This document shows, piece after piece, positions 44,897-54,919 of a stretch of 64,000 nt of DNA. The stretch comes from CAZHHH01 sp052400685. Its GTDB lineage: Bacteria; Bacteroidota; Bacteroidia; Bacteroidales; Marinilabiliaceae. A program made the translations under genes and the position numbers. The stretch lies in the NCBI GenBank assembly GCA_052400685.1, contig JBQTGJ010000005.1; one strand, 5' to 3'. The notes beneath the pieces are model-generated. The model was not told the DNA's origin. It saw only the letters and a program-made list of their open reading frames with translations, and searched no databases. The number at the start of each line of letters is the position of its first letter. Position 1 is the first letter of the stretch.

Positions 44897-47317
44897 TCAT
44901 GAATAAATCGACGGAAATTTTTCAGGATTCGAATCATACATCAAATCATAGATTGCTTCATACACATCTTCGGCACTTGGTTTACTAAAATAATCGCCAT
45001 CGGTACCATAAGCAGGCCGATGATCGCGGGCCGAAATTGTTACAGGCGGCGTATCCAGATAAAAGAACCCCTTTTGCTCTTCCACCACCTGCTGCATCAT
45101 ATAAGCCGAGGCCCCGCCCGGCACATCTTCATCAAAAAATACAACACGGCCTGTTTTCTGCAACGATGCCACAATAGTCTGATTAATATCGAAAGGCAAC
45201 AATGTCTGCACATCAATCACCTCGACCGACACGCCAATCTGTGCCAGCTGATCGGCCGCTTCCATTCCTATTCGCACGCAAGCACCATAAGTCACCAGCG
45301 TCACATCCTCTCCCTCACGCATAACCTCTGGCTGTCCCAGAGGGATACGAAATTCCCCGGGATTCAGGGGCTGCGGTTCACGCAACCGATAACCATTAAG
45401 AGGTTCAATCACCAACCCGGGGTCGTCACCCTGCAATAAAGTATTATAAAAGCCGGCTGCTCGTGTCATATCGCGCGGCACACAGACATAAATACCGCGA
45501 ATGGAATTAATGACCATACTCAACGGCGAACCCGCATGCCATGGACCTTCCAACCGATGGCCCCGTGTACTGACAATCAACGGCACTTTCTGTCCGCCTT
45601 TGGTGCGGTAATGTAATGTGGCAACATCATCGCTCAGTGTCTGCAACGCATACAGCAAATAATCGAAATACTGTATCTCAGCTATGGGACGCAAACCACG
45701 TAGTGCTAAACCAATACCTTTACCGATAATGGTCGTCTCCCGAATGCCTGTATCAAACACTCTCTTCTCGCCATACTTTAGCTGCATGCCTTCCAACGTT
45801 TGATTAACGCCCCCCAACATACCACTATCCTCACCAAAAATTAACACCCGCGGATCACGACTCAAAAGGCTGTCAAAATTCTCCTGCAACACCAAACGGC
45901 CATGAATCATTTCAGGCTTCTCTGCGTATTTAGGCGGCACAGGCGCAACCTTCAAGGCCGACTTCGACGACTCATCGTATAAACGATCGTTGTACCTTTT
46001 ATTATTGGCAGCACTATACTTCATAACCCATGCTTTAATACTGGCTTTAGAACCATTTTCCTGACTACAACCCGAACAAGCATGACGAAGAATTTTACGC
46101 GCGGCCATCATGATTTCCTTACGGGTAAGGACCAAAGCATTATTAAGCTGTTTTAAAGCATCATCCACAAGATTCTGATGCGCCGAAGAACAGACACACT
46201 GCTTTGAAGCCACCAGTTGTAACAACTCATCTCTCTCTGCTTTCAGCGGGCCCATATAATCCTCAAAAGCAGAATCACGGGCAGACTTAACCTCGGCCAG
46301 GGCCTCCTTTTCAATGGCCTCAATTTCTTCAACAGCAGCAATACCCGTTTCCAGCATCCATTTACGCATCTGGTTAATGCAATCGTATTCTTTCTCCCAT
46401 TCCAGACGCTCCTTTGTTTTATAACGTTCATGCGAACCACTGGTTGAGTGCCCCATCTGCTGGGTCATCTCCTCAATGTGAAAGAGCACTGGAACATGTT
46501 CTTTACGGCAACGCGTAATGCCCTCTTCAAACATCTGGCAAAGACCCGCATAGTCCCACCCTCGTGCTTTATAAATGACAATACCTGTGGCATCACGTGG
46601 ACCTTTCTCAAAACCTTTGAGCAGTTTAGAAATACTCCCTTTAGTTGTTTGTTTATCGGTTGGAACAGAAATGGCAAATCCATCATCCCAAATAGAAACC
46701 GCCATCGGTATCTGCAACAATGCCGCGGCATTCATGGTCTCAAAAAAATGCCCCTCAGATGTACTGCCATCGCCAATGGTGGTAAAGACCACTTCATTAC
46801 CGTTATGGCTAAATTTCGTTTGATCTTTGAGATCCGGATTGTTACGATATAATTTTGAGGCCAATGCCAATCCCACCGACCGGGGCATTTGTCCGGCCGT
46901 TGGACTGATATCAGAAGCGGTATTCTTTGATTCCATCTGCGAACGCCAATTGCCATCAGCGTCAATGAGCCTTGTACCGAAATGATTATTAAATGAACGA
47001 CCACCATTATCAGGATTTAACGCCGTATCTGTTTCACCATAAAGCAATGCAAAAAAGTTCTTTGGTGTAGTCATTCCGCAAGCTAACATAAAGGTCTGAT
47101 CACGATAATAACCCGAACGCCAGTCGCCATTTTTAAACTGTTTGGCCAAGGCGATTTGTGCCACCTCTTTACCATCTCCAAAAATTCCAAACTTGGCCTT
47201 TCCTGTGAGCACTTCACGGCGTCCCAGCAAGCTCATTTGACGACTTACATGAGCCAATCGATAATCTTTAAGTACCTCCCGTTTAAACTGTTCAAAACTT
47301 AGCTCATCTTCTGACAT
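44897..47317 (-). CDS. 2-oxoacid (branched-chain type) dehydrogenase E1, fused alpha and beta subunits
   Basis: An 806-aa thiamin-diphosphate enzyme that decarboxylates a 2-oxoacid and transfers the acyl group to E2 lipoamide. The alpha half has the ThDP motif GDGSTSEGHFFETMN and DDGFAISVPT, the beta half FGEDSGMLGGVNQTLEG, FDTGIRETTIIGKG and EIQYFDYLLYALQ. The linker carries five cysteines (CVCSS, HACSGC), which is unusual. GGAGG 8 nt before ATG 47317 decides the start; the upstream frame to 47413 is spurious. E2/E3 genes are not in the window, and the substrate (branched-chain or pyruvate) is not certain. Confidence 0.93.
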   Translation of the reverse strand: MSEDELSFEQFKREVLKDYRLAHVSRQMSLLGRREVLTGKAKFGIFGDGKEVAQIALAKQFKNGDWRSGYYRDQTFMLACGMTTPKNFFALLYGETDTALNPDNGGRSFNNHFGTRLIDADGNWRSQMESKNTASDISPTAGQMPRSVGLALASKLYRNNPDLKDQTKFSHNGNEVVFTTIGDGSTSEGHFFETMNAAALLQIPMAVSIWDDGFAISVPTDKQTTKGSISKLLKGFEKGPRDATGIVIYKARGWDYAGLCQMFEEGITRCRKEHVPVLFHIEEMTQQMGHSTSGSHERYKTKERLEWEKEYDCINQMRKWMLETGIAAVEEIEAIEKEALAEVKSARDSAFEDYMGPLKAERDELLQLVASKQCVCSSAHQNLVDDALKQLNNALVLTRKEIMMAARKILRHACSGCSQENGSKASIKAWVMKYSAANNKRYNDRLYDESSKSALKVAPVPPKYAEKPEMIHGRLVLQENFDSLLSRDPRVLIFGEDSGMLGGVNQTLEGMQLKYGEKRVFDTGIRETTIIGKGIGLALRGLRPIAEIQYFDYLLYALQTLSDDVATLHYRTKGGQKVPLIVSTRGHRLEGPWHAGSPLSMVINSIRGIYVCVPRDMTRAAGFYNTLLQGDDPGLVIEPLNGYRLREPQPLNPGEFRIPLGQPEVMREGEDVTLVTYGACVRIGMEAADQLAQIGVSVEVIDVQTLLPFDINQTIVASLQKTGRVVFFDEDVPGGASAYMMQQVVEEQKGFFYLDTPPVTISARDHRPAYGTDGDYFSKPSAEDVYEAIYDLMYDSNPEKFPSIYS

Positions 47318-47451
47318 TGCAGCTACCTCCATAATATTTTCTCTCTTTAGCATACAAATTAATAAAATTAAAATGGAAGTGAGAACAACTTCCCCAATAG
47401 CAAGGCAAAGCATCCGCTATAAACAGATACTAATACCTCTTAAATTCAGTG

Positions 47452-47593
47452 TGTCTATAAAGTCCAACTCTTGCGATACGCTTGCTCTCAAAATGGTCTT
47501 TTACACCAATAAACTCAAATTTCAGAACTGAATAAACCTCAAAAATGAAGTTTTTTTATCTACCACAAAAGTTTTCAAACAAGCACTAAATAA
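47452..47593 (+). repeat. Dispersed intergenic repeat, full-length subtype B copy
   Basis: TGTCTATAAAGTCCAACTCT, GCGATACGCTTGCTCTCAAA, ATGGTCTTTTACACCAATAA, then the B-type right half ATGAAGTTTTTTTATCTACC and TTTTCAAACAAGCACTAAAT. It lies upstream of the E1 gene. Confidence 0.75.
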
Positions 47594-47792
47594 TACTATA
47601 GGATTCTGTTTCACATCCATCATTCCCTTTTTTTCGCCAGTCTGTTTTTCGGGAAAAGAACATTCTGCCCTTTCAAACAGATAAAAGTTGAGAATGTTTA
47701 CAGCAATACTGAGAAAGGTCGTCATTTAGACAACTGTAAAAAAACCCTTCAATTCAGTAAATTTGTCTATTTTTGCATAAAACATTTGAGCT

Positions 47793-47987
47793 ATGATTTG
47801 GAAGATATTATTGTTATCAATTGGGATGATGGGCGTTGTCGCCTTTCTCATGTCGTTTAATGTCATCTTCAGAAAAAAAAGATTCCCCAACTCACATATT
47901 GGCGCCAGCCGCGAAATGGCTAAAAGAGGTATTTCCTGCGCCACATCGCAAGATAGGGAAGCACGACAAAAAGGCACCGCTTTTTAA
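47793..47987 (+). CDS. Small conserved Bacteroidota membrane protein (64 aa)
   Basis: One N-terminal transmembrane helix (WKILLLSIGMMGVVAFLMSF) followed by a short cytoplasmic tail FPNSHIGASREMAKRGISCA. This FP..HIG...M.KRGI.CA ending is a pattern I associate with a conserved small Bacteroidota membrane protein of unknown function. TATTTTTG at 47768-47775 is a good -7 box 17 nt before the start, so translation probably begins on a very short leader. Confidence 0.75.
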   Translation: MIWKILLLSIGMMGVVAFLMSFNVIFRKKRFPNSHIGASREMAKRGISCATSQDREARQKGTAF

Positions 47988-48052
47988 AAAAAAGGAAGAA
48001 TGGCGACATGCCGTTCCACAATCAAAAAAACATTTCGAAATTAGTTACAACT

Positions 48053-48084
48053 AAAAAAGCAGTCCAAAACCGGACTGCTTTTTT
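48053..48084. terminator. Bidirectional rho-independent terminator
   Basis: AAAAAAGCAGTCC and GGACTGCTTTTTT with a 6-nt loop, between the small membrane protein gene and the converging secreted-protein gene that ends at 48104. Confidence 0.9.
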
Positions 48085-48103
48085 AGGATCCTAACAACAC
48101 CTG

Positions 48104-50098
48104 TTATCTCTTCACAACTTTAACAACATTGGTTTTGCCAGTTATCGTAGTTACCCGAACCAGATATATACCCTTCACCAAATCAGACATCGGTACAGCA
48201 GCAACATCAATTCCAATATTTTTCATCCAGCGAACAGTGACTCCGCCAGCATTAACAACCTCGATGGTACTAATAACATCTGAAGCACGCACCACTAAAA
48301 TATCAGAGACGGGATTTGGAGCAATGGTAAATTGAGATGCTCCGCCCTCAGAAACAGATGTTTCATTGTCAACCAACACATCATCAGCATTACGAGGCGC
48401 CAATTTAAATTGACCATAATTGAAATTCATCAATCCGGTGATAGAAATATATTTTTCGTCGGCTGTGGCAACATGTTCGTATAAAAGATTATCGACAACG
48501 CCATTATTTTCGCCATCCGTAACTTCAAACTCCTTGTATTCGTCGGGTTCACCAACGGCAATAACGTCATCAAGTCTTACCAACATACTTTCGTACCTAT
48601 CCTCAAAAGGAAGAGTAACAACCATTGGGTCGTATAATTCATTCCCGGTAGAAATCGGCTCATAATACGAAACATTGGTCAACACAGCCAAACCATTTGC
48701 ATATGAAACCATGGCAATAATCTTCAACTGATCGCCCACATTAACATCAGACGTTACATTCGCATCGTTGACATAAATACCATTCCAGGCCTCGGCAGCA
48801 CCTTGCAGGAAAAAGCCTAAATTTGCATTCTTCGCAGTCACCAGCCCACCGGTCATCACATACTGTCCCCAAAACGCCGGCTCATCGCTTTCATTCCGGA
48901 TATCAGCAATTGTGATCTCTGACGTACCTTCGGTCGTTGTAAACCACCAGTCTACCCCATCCCATGTATTAGGCGTAGGCGCCCCATCCGTTACGGCCCC
49001 CGCATCAACAGACACATAATACTTTGTTTCAGGCTTTAGCAACTGCGGCATCTCAATGGTCACATAATACCCCATGAAACCAACCGCCTCCGACGCAACG
49101 TCAAAAATATAAGCAGGTTCGGTTGCCCCATCTTCGGTGAGTTCGATATTTCCGGTACCGGCCACAACTTCTTCTCCAAACATCAAAATTAACTTTCCTA
49201 CCGACACAAAATCTTCTTCCTCAAAAGTGAAAAACAAATCAGTTCCTACCTGAGCTTGAGATGCCGGGAAAAGACCTTCAAGACCGGCAAATAAATTATC
49301 GGTAATGGTAAACCAATCACTTTCAGCATAAACATCACTATTCAAATTATCAACAATCCGAATCATATAAGTACCATCCTGAGCATCAACAGGTATTGTA
49401 AATGCCAGGGTTTGTAGAGAAGCATCAATTTCTTCCAGCCCATCAACAGGTTCCCAATCATCACCACTCTCTTTTACTTCCACACGGATATTATCCACAT
49501 CCACGGCTGTCCAGGTAAAAGAAATCTCCTCATCGGGCTGAATATCACTGGTTGACAATACCAAATTAGATAAAGAAGCAGATGAATTGCCGTAAGCCGA
49601 CCATTCTATATTGTCAATAGCAACCTGTCCGTCGCTGCTATTTTCATTCATAAACTTTAGAACAACATCACCTTCAACATTCACAGTCAGCGCACCGGAA
49701 CTTTTTACGATACCAAGTTCATCATCAGAAGTAACAGTCGCAACGGCTACGTCATTGACTAAAACAGACAAATTTACACTCGTTGAAAAAGTCTGCATAT
49801 AATCAAAACTAAGCGTTCCGATCCCTCCGGGTATTGTACCGGATGCGAGCTGAGACACAGGATTCCTGTCCTTCCCTATCATAATAGCTTTACCGGTAAT
49901 CTCCTTATCACCCCGACACTGCTCATAATTCCAGACAATACCATCCTGTCCGGTAAACGAACCATCTGAATAGGTGGCTCCGGAAAGCGCCAAATTCTCA
50001 AACGTTTCATTTCCCTGTGCCACTATTTCCGACCAGTCAAATAAAAATGTAAAGGCCGCAAAAACGACAAAAAACTTAAATAGTAAAGATTTTTTCAT
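48104..50098 (-). CDS. Secreted multidomain T9SS protein of unknown function
   Basis: A 664-aa exported protein from ATG 50098 (signal peptide ending IVAQG; the frame to 50143 adds a polar N terminus). Residues about 25-165 form a jelly-roll typical of substrate-binding modules (FENLALSGATYSDGSFTGQD, GQVAIDNIEW), about 170-265 an Ig-like domain, about 265-385 a Big_5-type domain (GLFPASQAQVGTDLFFTFEE), and about 390-560 an OB-fold-like region (TIADIRNESDEPAFWGQYV). The tail is IAPNPVSDILVVRA. No catalytic motif is visible; surface adhesion or binding is possible. Confidence 0.75.
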   Translation of the reverse strand: MKKSLLFKFFVVFAAFTFLFDWSEIVAQGNETFENLALSGATYSDGSFTGQDGIVWNYEQCRGDKEITGKAIMIGKDRNPVSQLASGTIPGGIGTLSFDYMQTFSTSVNLSVLVNDVAVATVTSDDELGIVKSSGALTVNVEGDVVLKFMNENSSDGQVAIDNIEWSAYGNSSASLSNLVLSTSDIQPDEEISFTWTAVDVDNIRVEVKESGDDWEPVDGLEEIDASLQTLAFTIPVDAQDGTYMIRIVDNLNSDVYAESDWFTITDNLFAGLEGLFPASQAQVGTDLFFTFEEEDFVSVGKLILMFGEEVVAGTGNIELTEDGATEPAYIFDVASEAVGFMGYYVTIEMPQLLKPETKYYVSVDAGAVTDGAPTPNTWDGVDWWFTTTEGTSEITIADIRNESDEPAFWGQYVMTGGLVTAKNANLGFFLQGAAEAWNGIYVNDANVTSDVNVGDQLKIIAMVSYANGLAVLTNVSYYEPISTGNELYDPMVVTLPFEDRYESMLVRLDDVIAVGEPDEYKEFEVTDGENNGVVDNLLYEHVATADEKYISITGLMNFNYGQFKLAPRNADDVLVDNETSVSEGGASQFTIAPNPVSDILVVRASDVISTIEVVNAGGVTVRWMKNIGIDVAAVPMSDLVKGIYLVRVTTITGKTNVVKVVKR

Positions 50099-50329
50099 AA
50101 CGTTAAAATTTTGTTGGTTTTTAAAATTATTAATATGGGCCACAAAATATAATCGTCTGACAGAAAATCATTAACAAAACATTTTAAACATTTGTACTGT
50201 TAAAGTTATAATTAAAAAACTAAACAATCAAACTTTACACCAACCACCTCATCAATCACAACCAACTCATCATCAAATCAATCTAAAACAAAAACAGTCT
50301 CTACCCGAAAAAACCTTTAGCAGACAAAA

Positions 50330-50420
50330 AAATCATTTTTAAAACTTGCGAAGCTTACAAATGTGAATTTTTCATGGTAAATGACCATTTAATGACAAGC
50401 ATAACGCCGAAGTCAGACGT
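50330..50420 (-). repeat. Dispersed intergenic repeat, inverted copy
   Basis: On the minus strand: GTCTGACTTCGGCGTTATGC, TTGTCATTAAATGGTCATTT, ACCATGAAAAATTCACATTT, GTAAGCTTCGCAAGTTTTAA. Confidence 0.65.
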
Positions 50421-50549
50421 CTCTTACAAAGCCAAAGTCATCTGATTACGTCAACCAAAAAGCAAATAAACAGTCGGCCCCCCATACCTCCAGAATCATT
50501 AAAATACTTTGGCATCAAAGAGATATGATTAGCAGAAAACATAAAAATT

Positions 50550-50557
50550 TATTTTTG
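50550..50557 (+). promoter_or_regulatory. -7 promoter element for algH-like gene
   Basis: TATTTTTG, an exact TAnnTTTG match about 95 nt before ATG 50652. Confidence 0.5.
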
Positions 50558-50651
50558 CGCAAAAAATATTTTGTTTTCTCACATAGAAGTTAGTAACTTA
50601 AATTTCAATAACGAGAGAGAGAGATTGTGGAACGAACGAAAAAGCAACAAG

Positions 50652-51245
50652 ATGAAAAATATCGACTTAAACATTTTCAAAGCCAATCATACCAAAATTC
50701 ATCCTGGAAAAGGTCGCATATTAATAGCCGAGCCCTTTTTGCAAGGACCGTATTTTGCAAGATCCATAGTACTTCTTACAGAGCACAGTGAAGAAGGCTC
50801 TGTAGGTTTTATTCTCAACAAAGCCACCGATGTATATCCCGACGAAGTGATTGACGATCTGTTCAGCTTCAACGGCGAACTATTTATTGGCGGACCGGTC
50901 TCCTCCAACACCTTACACTTTCTGCATACATTGGGAAAAAAAGTCCCCGGCGCCATTAAAATAACCCAGAATATTTATTGGGGTGGCGACTTTGAAGAAA
51001 TAAAAAAACTCATTAACGAAGGCAAAGCCGACAGCCATTCGGTTCGTTTCTTTGCCGGCTATTCAGGATGGACAGCCGGACAATTGGAAAATGAAATAGC
51101 TGAAAACTCATGGATCGTCTCATCGTTGGACGACTGCCAATTGATGACCGCCGACACCAACACCATTTGGAAAGAGAGTCTGAAAAACATTGGAAATCTG
51201 TATAAAACATGGAGTAATTTTCCGAATAACCCATCTTTTAATTAA
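50652..51245 (+). CDS. UPF0301 / AlgH family protein
   Basis: A 197-aa cytoplasmic protein with the family hallmarks: KGRILIAEPFLQGPYFARSI, GSVGFILNKATD, LFIGGPVSSNTLHFLH and FFAGYSGWTAGQLENEI. The molecular function of the family is unsettled; it is widely conserved in Gram-negative bacteria. ATG 50652 is chosen because the preceding 27 residues of the frame show no conservation. Confidence 0.93.
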   Translation: MKNIDLNIFKANHTKIHPGKGRILIAEPFLQGPYFARSIVLLTEHSEEGSVGFILNKATDVYPDEVIDDLFSFNGELFIGGPVSSNTLHFLHTLGKKVPGAIKITQNIYWGGDFEEIKKLINEGKADSHSVRFFAGYSGWTAGQLENEIAENSWIVSSLDDCQLMTADTNTIWKESLKNIGNLYKTWSNFPNNPSFN

Positions 51246-51264
51246 TCCAAGTGCATAAGGAAGT

Positions 51265-51356
51265 TTGGCTATAAAGTTAAAATTCAAGGCGTGCGAAGTC
51301 ATAAAAATCGAGGCATTTACTTTTCGTAAATAACTGCGTTTATGGCAAGCCTAACG
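51265..51356 (-). repeat. Dispersed intergenic repeat, inverted copy
   Basis: On the minus strand: CGTTAGGCTTGCCATAAACG, CAGTTATTTACGAAAAGTAA, ATGCCTCGATTTTTATGACT, TCGCACGCCTTGAATTTTAA. It separates algH from the converging aminotransferase gene. Confidence 0.65.
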
Positions 51357-51383
51357 AATTAGTACTTTGTGGCCAAACACCAA

Positions 51384-52256
51384 TTAACGGCTCACATCGT
51401 TACACAACGCCGCATACAACTCACGGGCAACGCGGGTAAAATAGCGTCGCTGTTGCAAGCCAACCACCCACCTGATGCCGGTAATTACATTGGTAAGAAA
51501 TATTTCGTCGGCAGCCATCAGATCATCGGCCGTCGCTCCCTGATTTTCCATCACCTGAATGTTTAGCTGCTTAGCCAGCCGAATAATTTGTCGCCGCATA
51601 ATACCATCCACACACCCCGATGCCACCACCGGCGTGAAGAGCCGTTCCCCTTTCACCCAAAACAAATTAGCGCTTACCGATTCTATAAAACGGGCATTGC
51701 CATTCACCACCAGGGCATCGTCCAACACCTGCTCCCGGGCATAAATGCCTGCCAGAATATTGGCCTGCGAGGCCAGCGTTTTAAATGGTGAAGCAGGTGT
51801 CAACAAACGAGGGAAGTCGGTAAACAACCCGACATGCAACCCCTTATCGAGCCATTGGTAACCTTTATCTTTAAGAACCGTTGTTTCAAGAAGCCATGAG
51901 GCACTCAAATTATCGGGGGTGTACAAACCCTCACCGCGCCTAAAAATGGTGATTCGCACCCGGCCATCATTAAACACCCGGTTTTTAACCAACAAATCAA
52001 GAATCTGAACTTCCAGCCGCTCCTTGGTTGGAAATCCACCCATAAAAAACCGCAGCGTAGCCAACCCCTCTATTAAACGTTGATAATGGTCGTTCCAAAA
52101 CAACAAACGCCCTTTGTGATAATGAATTGTCTCAAACAAGCCATCGCCAAAACGAAAGGCCCGATTCGACGGCCGCACAAAAAAACTTTCGGTGGTACGC
52201 AACACCCCGTCATAAACCAGGTATTTAGCTGTCGGTTGACGCTCCATCTCTACCAA
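51384..52256 (-). CDS. Class IV PLP aminotransferase / aminodeoxychorismate lyase-like
   Basis: A 290-aa fold-type IV PLP enzyme: FRFGDGLFETI, PLP-lysine Lys159 in SPFKTLASQANILA, glutamate in FIESVSANLFWV and the phosphate-binding EIFLTNVITGIRWV. The single-domain layout fits PabC (4-aminobenzoate for folate) as well as D-amino-acid or branched-chain aminotransferases; PabC-like is most probable. Its start overlaps the rhomboid gene by 7 bp, so the two are translationally coupled. Confidence 0.85.
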   Translation of the reverse strand: MVEMERQPTAKYLVYDGVLRTTESFFVRPSNRAFRFGDGLFETIHYHKGRLLFWNDHYQRLIEGLATLRFFMGGFPTKERLEVQILDLLVKNRVFNDGRVRITIFRRGEGLYTPDNLSASWLLETTVLKDKGYQWLDKGLHVGLFTDFPRLLTPASPFKTLASQANILAGIYAREQVLDDALVVNGNARFIESVSANLFWVKGERLFTPVVASGCVDGIMRRQIIRLAKQLNIQVMENQGATADDLMAADEIFLTNVITGIRWVVGLQQRRYFTRVARELYAALCNDVSR

Positions 52257-52867
52257 TGAAATACGAGTAACTTATTAATAAAAACATTCAACAACGAAGG
52301 ATCGGAAATAACCGGAAATAAAAGGCCGTAAACTGCGCCCCAGAAGTGCGCATCATGGCCAACATTATCCACCTGCTTGCGAGCCATATAAGCCGAATAA
52401 ATTAAATACAACACCCCAAAAACAATACCCGGTATTTTTATGGCAAAGAAAAACAAAATCGGATTATACGGATCGAAAAAAATGCTGGCAAAGACAACAG
52501 CCGACACTGCCCCGGATGCTCCCACAGCATTGTAATTGGGATTATCACGATTTTTCCAGACACTATACATCGACGACAGCGGAATGGCCGTAACAAACAG
52601 CAACAAAAAACGAAGACCAGACAGCCCCGGCAAATAATGCTGAAAATAAAATATCACAGCATAGCCAAACGAATACAGAACGTACATGTTAACCAAAAGA
52701 TGCATCCAGTCAACATGCAAAAAGCCGTGCATCAACAAACGCACATACTGTTTGCGGTGCACCACACTCCAGGCATTCAGCTGAAACCGGTACATCAATT
52801 CAGTACGGCTAAACGCCGCGATACTAAACAAACTTATGGCAATAATCAGAATAATATGTATCGACAT
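52250..52867 (-). CDS. Rhomboid family intramembrane serine protease
   Basis: A 205-aa six-helix membrane protein. Catalytic Ser118 in GASGAVSAV and His174 in AHFWGAVYG form the dyad; the L1-loop HVDWMHLLVNM motif is also present. It cleaves membrane-anchored substrates; the substrate is unknown. First gene of a coupled pair with the class IV aminotransferase, an association without obvious functional link. Confidence 0.93.
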   Translation of the reverse strand: MSIHIILIIAISLFSIAAFSRTELMYRFQLNAWSVVHRKQYVRLLMHGFLHVDWMHLLVNMYVLYSFGYAVIFYFQHYLPGLSGLRFLLLFVTAIPLSSMYSVWKNRDNPNYNAVGASGAVSAVVFASIFFDPYNPILFFFAIKIPGIVFGVLYLIYSAYMARKQVDNVGHDAHFWGAVYGLLFPVISDPSLLNVFINKLLVFHW

Positions 52868-52924
52868 CAGAACAAAAAATTTAGAGACACTGCCACTTCA
52901 TAAAACAGACAGTTGAAAGTATTA

Positions 52925-53932
52925 TTAATGCAAAATTTTAAACACCATTTCCTGTAACAACTCTGCGGGTGGCGTGTTCACATTTCCAAACCCTTTAGCT
53001 TTCATATCGTACTCGCGCAACAACGAAATAATTTCAGCCACCTTCACCCCTTTAAAATTGCGGGCACCCGTTTCATAATCGGCCACAAAAAACGGATTAA
53101 TCTTTAACTGCGAAGCCACGTTTGACTTGCTTTTATCGGGCAGATAATAATAGGTCAGCAACTTGCTGAAATAGCCAAACAAAGTCGCCGTTATGGCCGG
53201 CATGGCATACGTTTTAGGATCGGCGCCAAACACTTTAACAATGCGGTTGGCTTTTTCAACATTGCGGGTGTATAGCGCCTTCTGTAGCTCAAACACATTA
53301 TATTCCTTGCTGACGCCAACATTTCGGTAAACATGATCCTCCGATATTTTAGTAACCCCCGGCCCCATAGCCACCACCAGCTTATCAACAGACTGAACCA
53401 CTTTTTCGAGTTCCGAGCCGAGATAGTCCGTCAGCATAACCAGTGCCTTGGGCTCAATGGTCAGTCCCCGCTCTTTCAGGTAACCGTTAATCCAGGCCCC
53501 AACCTGGTTATCGTACAGCCGCTTCCCCTCGAATATCACAGCTTTCTTCTGCGCTTTAAGAGCAGCATAAACTTTGGTCCGCTTATCAAGCTTTTTATAT
53601 TTATAGCTAATAACCAATACCGTAGATGGTTGCGGGGTACGAAAATAACTTTCAAACCGATCGAAGCCGTTCAGCTCCTGTGCCTCGCGCAACACGACCA
53701 GTTGACGCGTCGCGCCCATGGGGAAACGACGTGCCGTCTCTATCACCGCCGTGGTATCGGCATCCTTACCGTAAAATACCGCCTCATTAAAAGCACGCTC
53801 CTCATCCTTCAACGCATGCTTCTGAATGGTCGTTGCCAGCTTATCAATAAAATAAGGCTCTTCACCGGTCAAAAAATAAATCGGAGCCAGCTGACCCGCC
53901 GAGGCTTGTTTCAATATCTCTTCAAATGTCAT
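52925..53932 (-). CDS. holA: DNA polymerase III subunit delta
   Basis: A 335-aa clamp-loader subunit that opens the beta clamp. N-terminal AAA+-like fold without Walker motifs: PIYFLTGEEPYFIDKL, STVLVISYKYKKLDKRTKVY, then LTDYLGSELEKVVQSVDKLV and a helical C terminus ending ELLQEMVFKIL. Length and spacing match Bacteroidota HolA. Slightly downstream of, and on the same strand as, the rhomboid pair it could share regulation, but the order (holA upstream) does not require it. Confidence 0.95.
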   Translation of the reverse strand: MTFEEILKQASAGQLAPIYFLTGEEPYFIDKLATTIQKHALKDEERAFNEAVFYGKDADTTAVIETARRFPMGATRQLVVLREAQELNGFDRFESYFRTPQPSTVLVISYKYKKLDKRTKVYAALKAQKKAVIFEGKRLYDNQVGAWINGYLKERGLTIEPKALVMLTDYLGSELEKVVQSVDKLVVAMGPGVTKISEDHVYRNVGVSKEYNVFELQKALYTRNVEKANRIVKVFGADPKTYAMPAITATLFGYFSKLLTYYYLPDKSKSNVASQLKINPFFVADYETGARNFKGVKVAEIISLLREYDMKAKGFGNVNTPPAELLQEMVFKILH

Positions 53933-54014
53933 TTATTATATTGCTTTGTGCAGATTATCATAGGCATGCTGCGTCAAAATAACACAACCGCCTGTTGGTG
54001 TTACAACGTTCAGA

Positions 54015-54794
54015 TCACCAATTATCAAACTTCAGGTGTTTCACCGACCTACCGTCATGAATAATTTCTTCCAACGCCTTCACCCCAATACGAATATGAC
54101 TCTCCACAAAATTCTTCGTCACTTTTTTATCACTATCCGCCGTTTTGATGCCCGTCGAAATCATCGGCTGATCCGACACCAGCAACAGCGCACCCGTTGG
54201 TATCGAATTGGCAAACCCCACCGTGAATATCGTCGCCGTTTCCATATCAATGGCCATAGCCCGCGTCTTACCAAGGTATCTCTTAAAGCGTTCGTCATAC
54301 TCCCACACCCGCTTATTGGTTGTAAACACCGTTCCTGTATAATAATCACTTCCCTCGTCGCGTATGGCCGACGACACCGCACGTTGCAAACTAAAAGCGG
54401 GCAAAGCCGGCACCTCCGCCGGCAGGTAATCGTCCGACGTACCATCGCTGCGAATCGCCGCAATAGGCAAAATTAAATCGCCCAGCTTATTAATATTTTT
54501 CAGCCCCCCGCATTTACCCAAAAAAAGCACCGCCTTCGGCTTTATCGCACTCAACAAATCCATTACCGTAGCCGCATTTGGACTACCCATCCCAAAATTT
54601 ATAATGGTAATACCGTTGGCACTACAATTGGGCATATTACTATTCTCGCCCAAAACAGGAGCATTATACCATTTCGAAAACAGCTCAACATAATAGCTGA
54701 AATTGGTCAACAAAATATAATCGGTAAAATCAGTCAGCTCACGTCCTGTATAGCGCGGCAACCAATTTTCCACTATTTCCTGTTTCGTTTTCAT
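54015..54794 (-). CDS. amn: AMP nucleosidase
   Basis: A 259-aa nucleoside-phosphorylase-fold enzyme that hydrolyses AMP to adenine and ribose 5-phosphate. Signatures: NFGMGSPNAATVMDLL (phosphate site), LFLGKCGGL, IRSDGTSDDYLPAEVPA, AIDMETATIF (catalytic Glu in the MET motif) and LLVSDQPM. Length fits the short Bacteroidota form. The ATG at 54794 is preferred to 54803. It is divergent from the HSDR_N-like gene, a pairing frequently seen near holA in this phylum. Confidence 0.92.
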   Translation of the reverse strand: MKTKQEIVENWLPRYTGRELTDFTDYILLTNFSYYVELFSKWYNAPVLGENSNMPNCSANGITIINFGMGSPNAATVMDLLSAIKPKAVLFLGKCGGLKNINKLGDLILPIAAIRSDGTSDDYLPAEVPALPAFSLQRAVSSAIRDEGSDYYTGTVFTTNKRVWEYDERFKRYLGKTRAMAIDMETATIFTVGFANSIPTGALLLVSDQPMISTGIKTADSDKKVTKNFVESHIRIGVKALEEIIHDGRSVKHLKFDNW

Positions 54795-54919
54795 AACATA
54801 CATTTAATAAGCATCCCGAAAGATAATTTATCTATTTCTAATAACAAACCATTCCCCAAAATCAATACGCACGCAACCCGCCATAAAAAACAACAGCCAC
54901 CAACCGCCCTTCAAAAACA

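Noticed and set aside
47522..47977. Two minus-strand frames (67 and 83 aa) opposite the small membrane protein gene
   Set aside because: They are antisense to a repeat copy and to a well-supported plus-strand gene with its own promoter.
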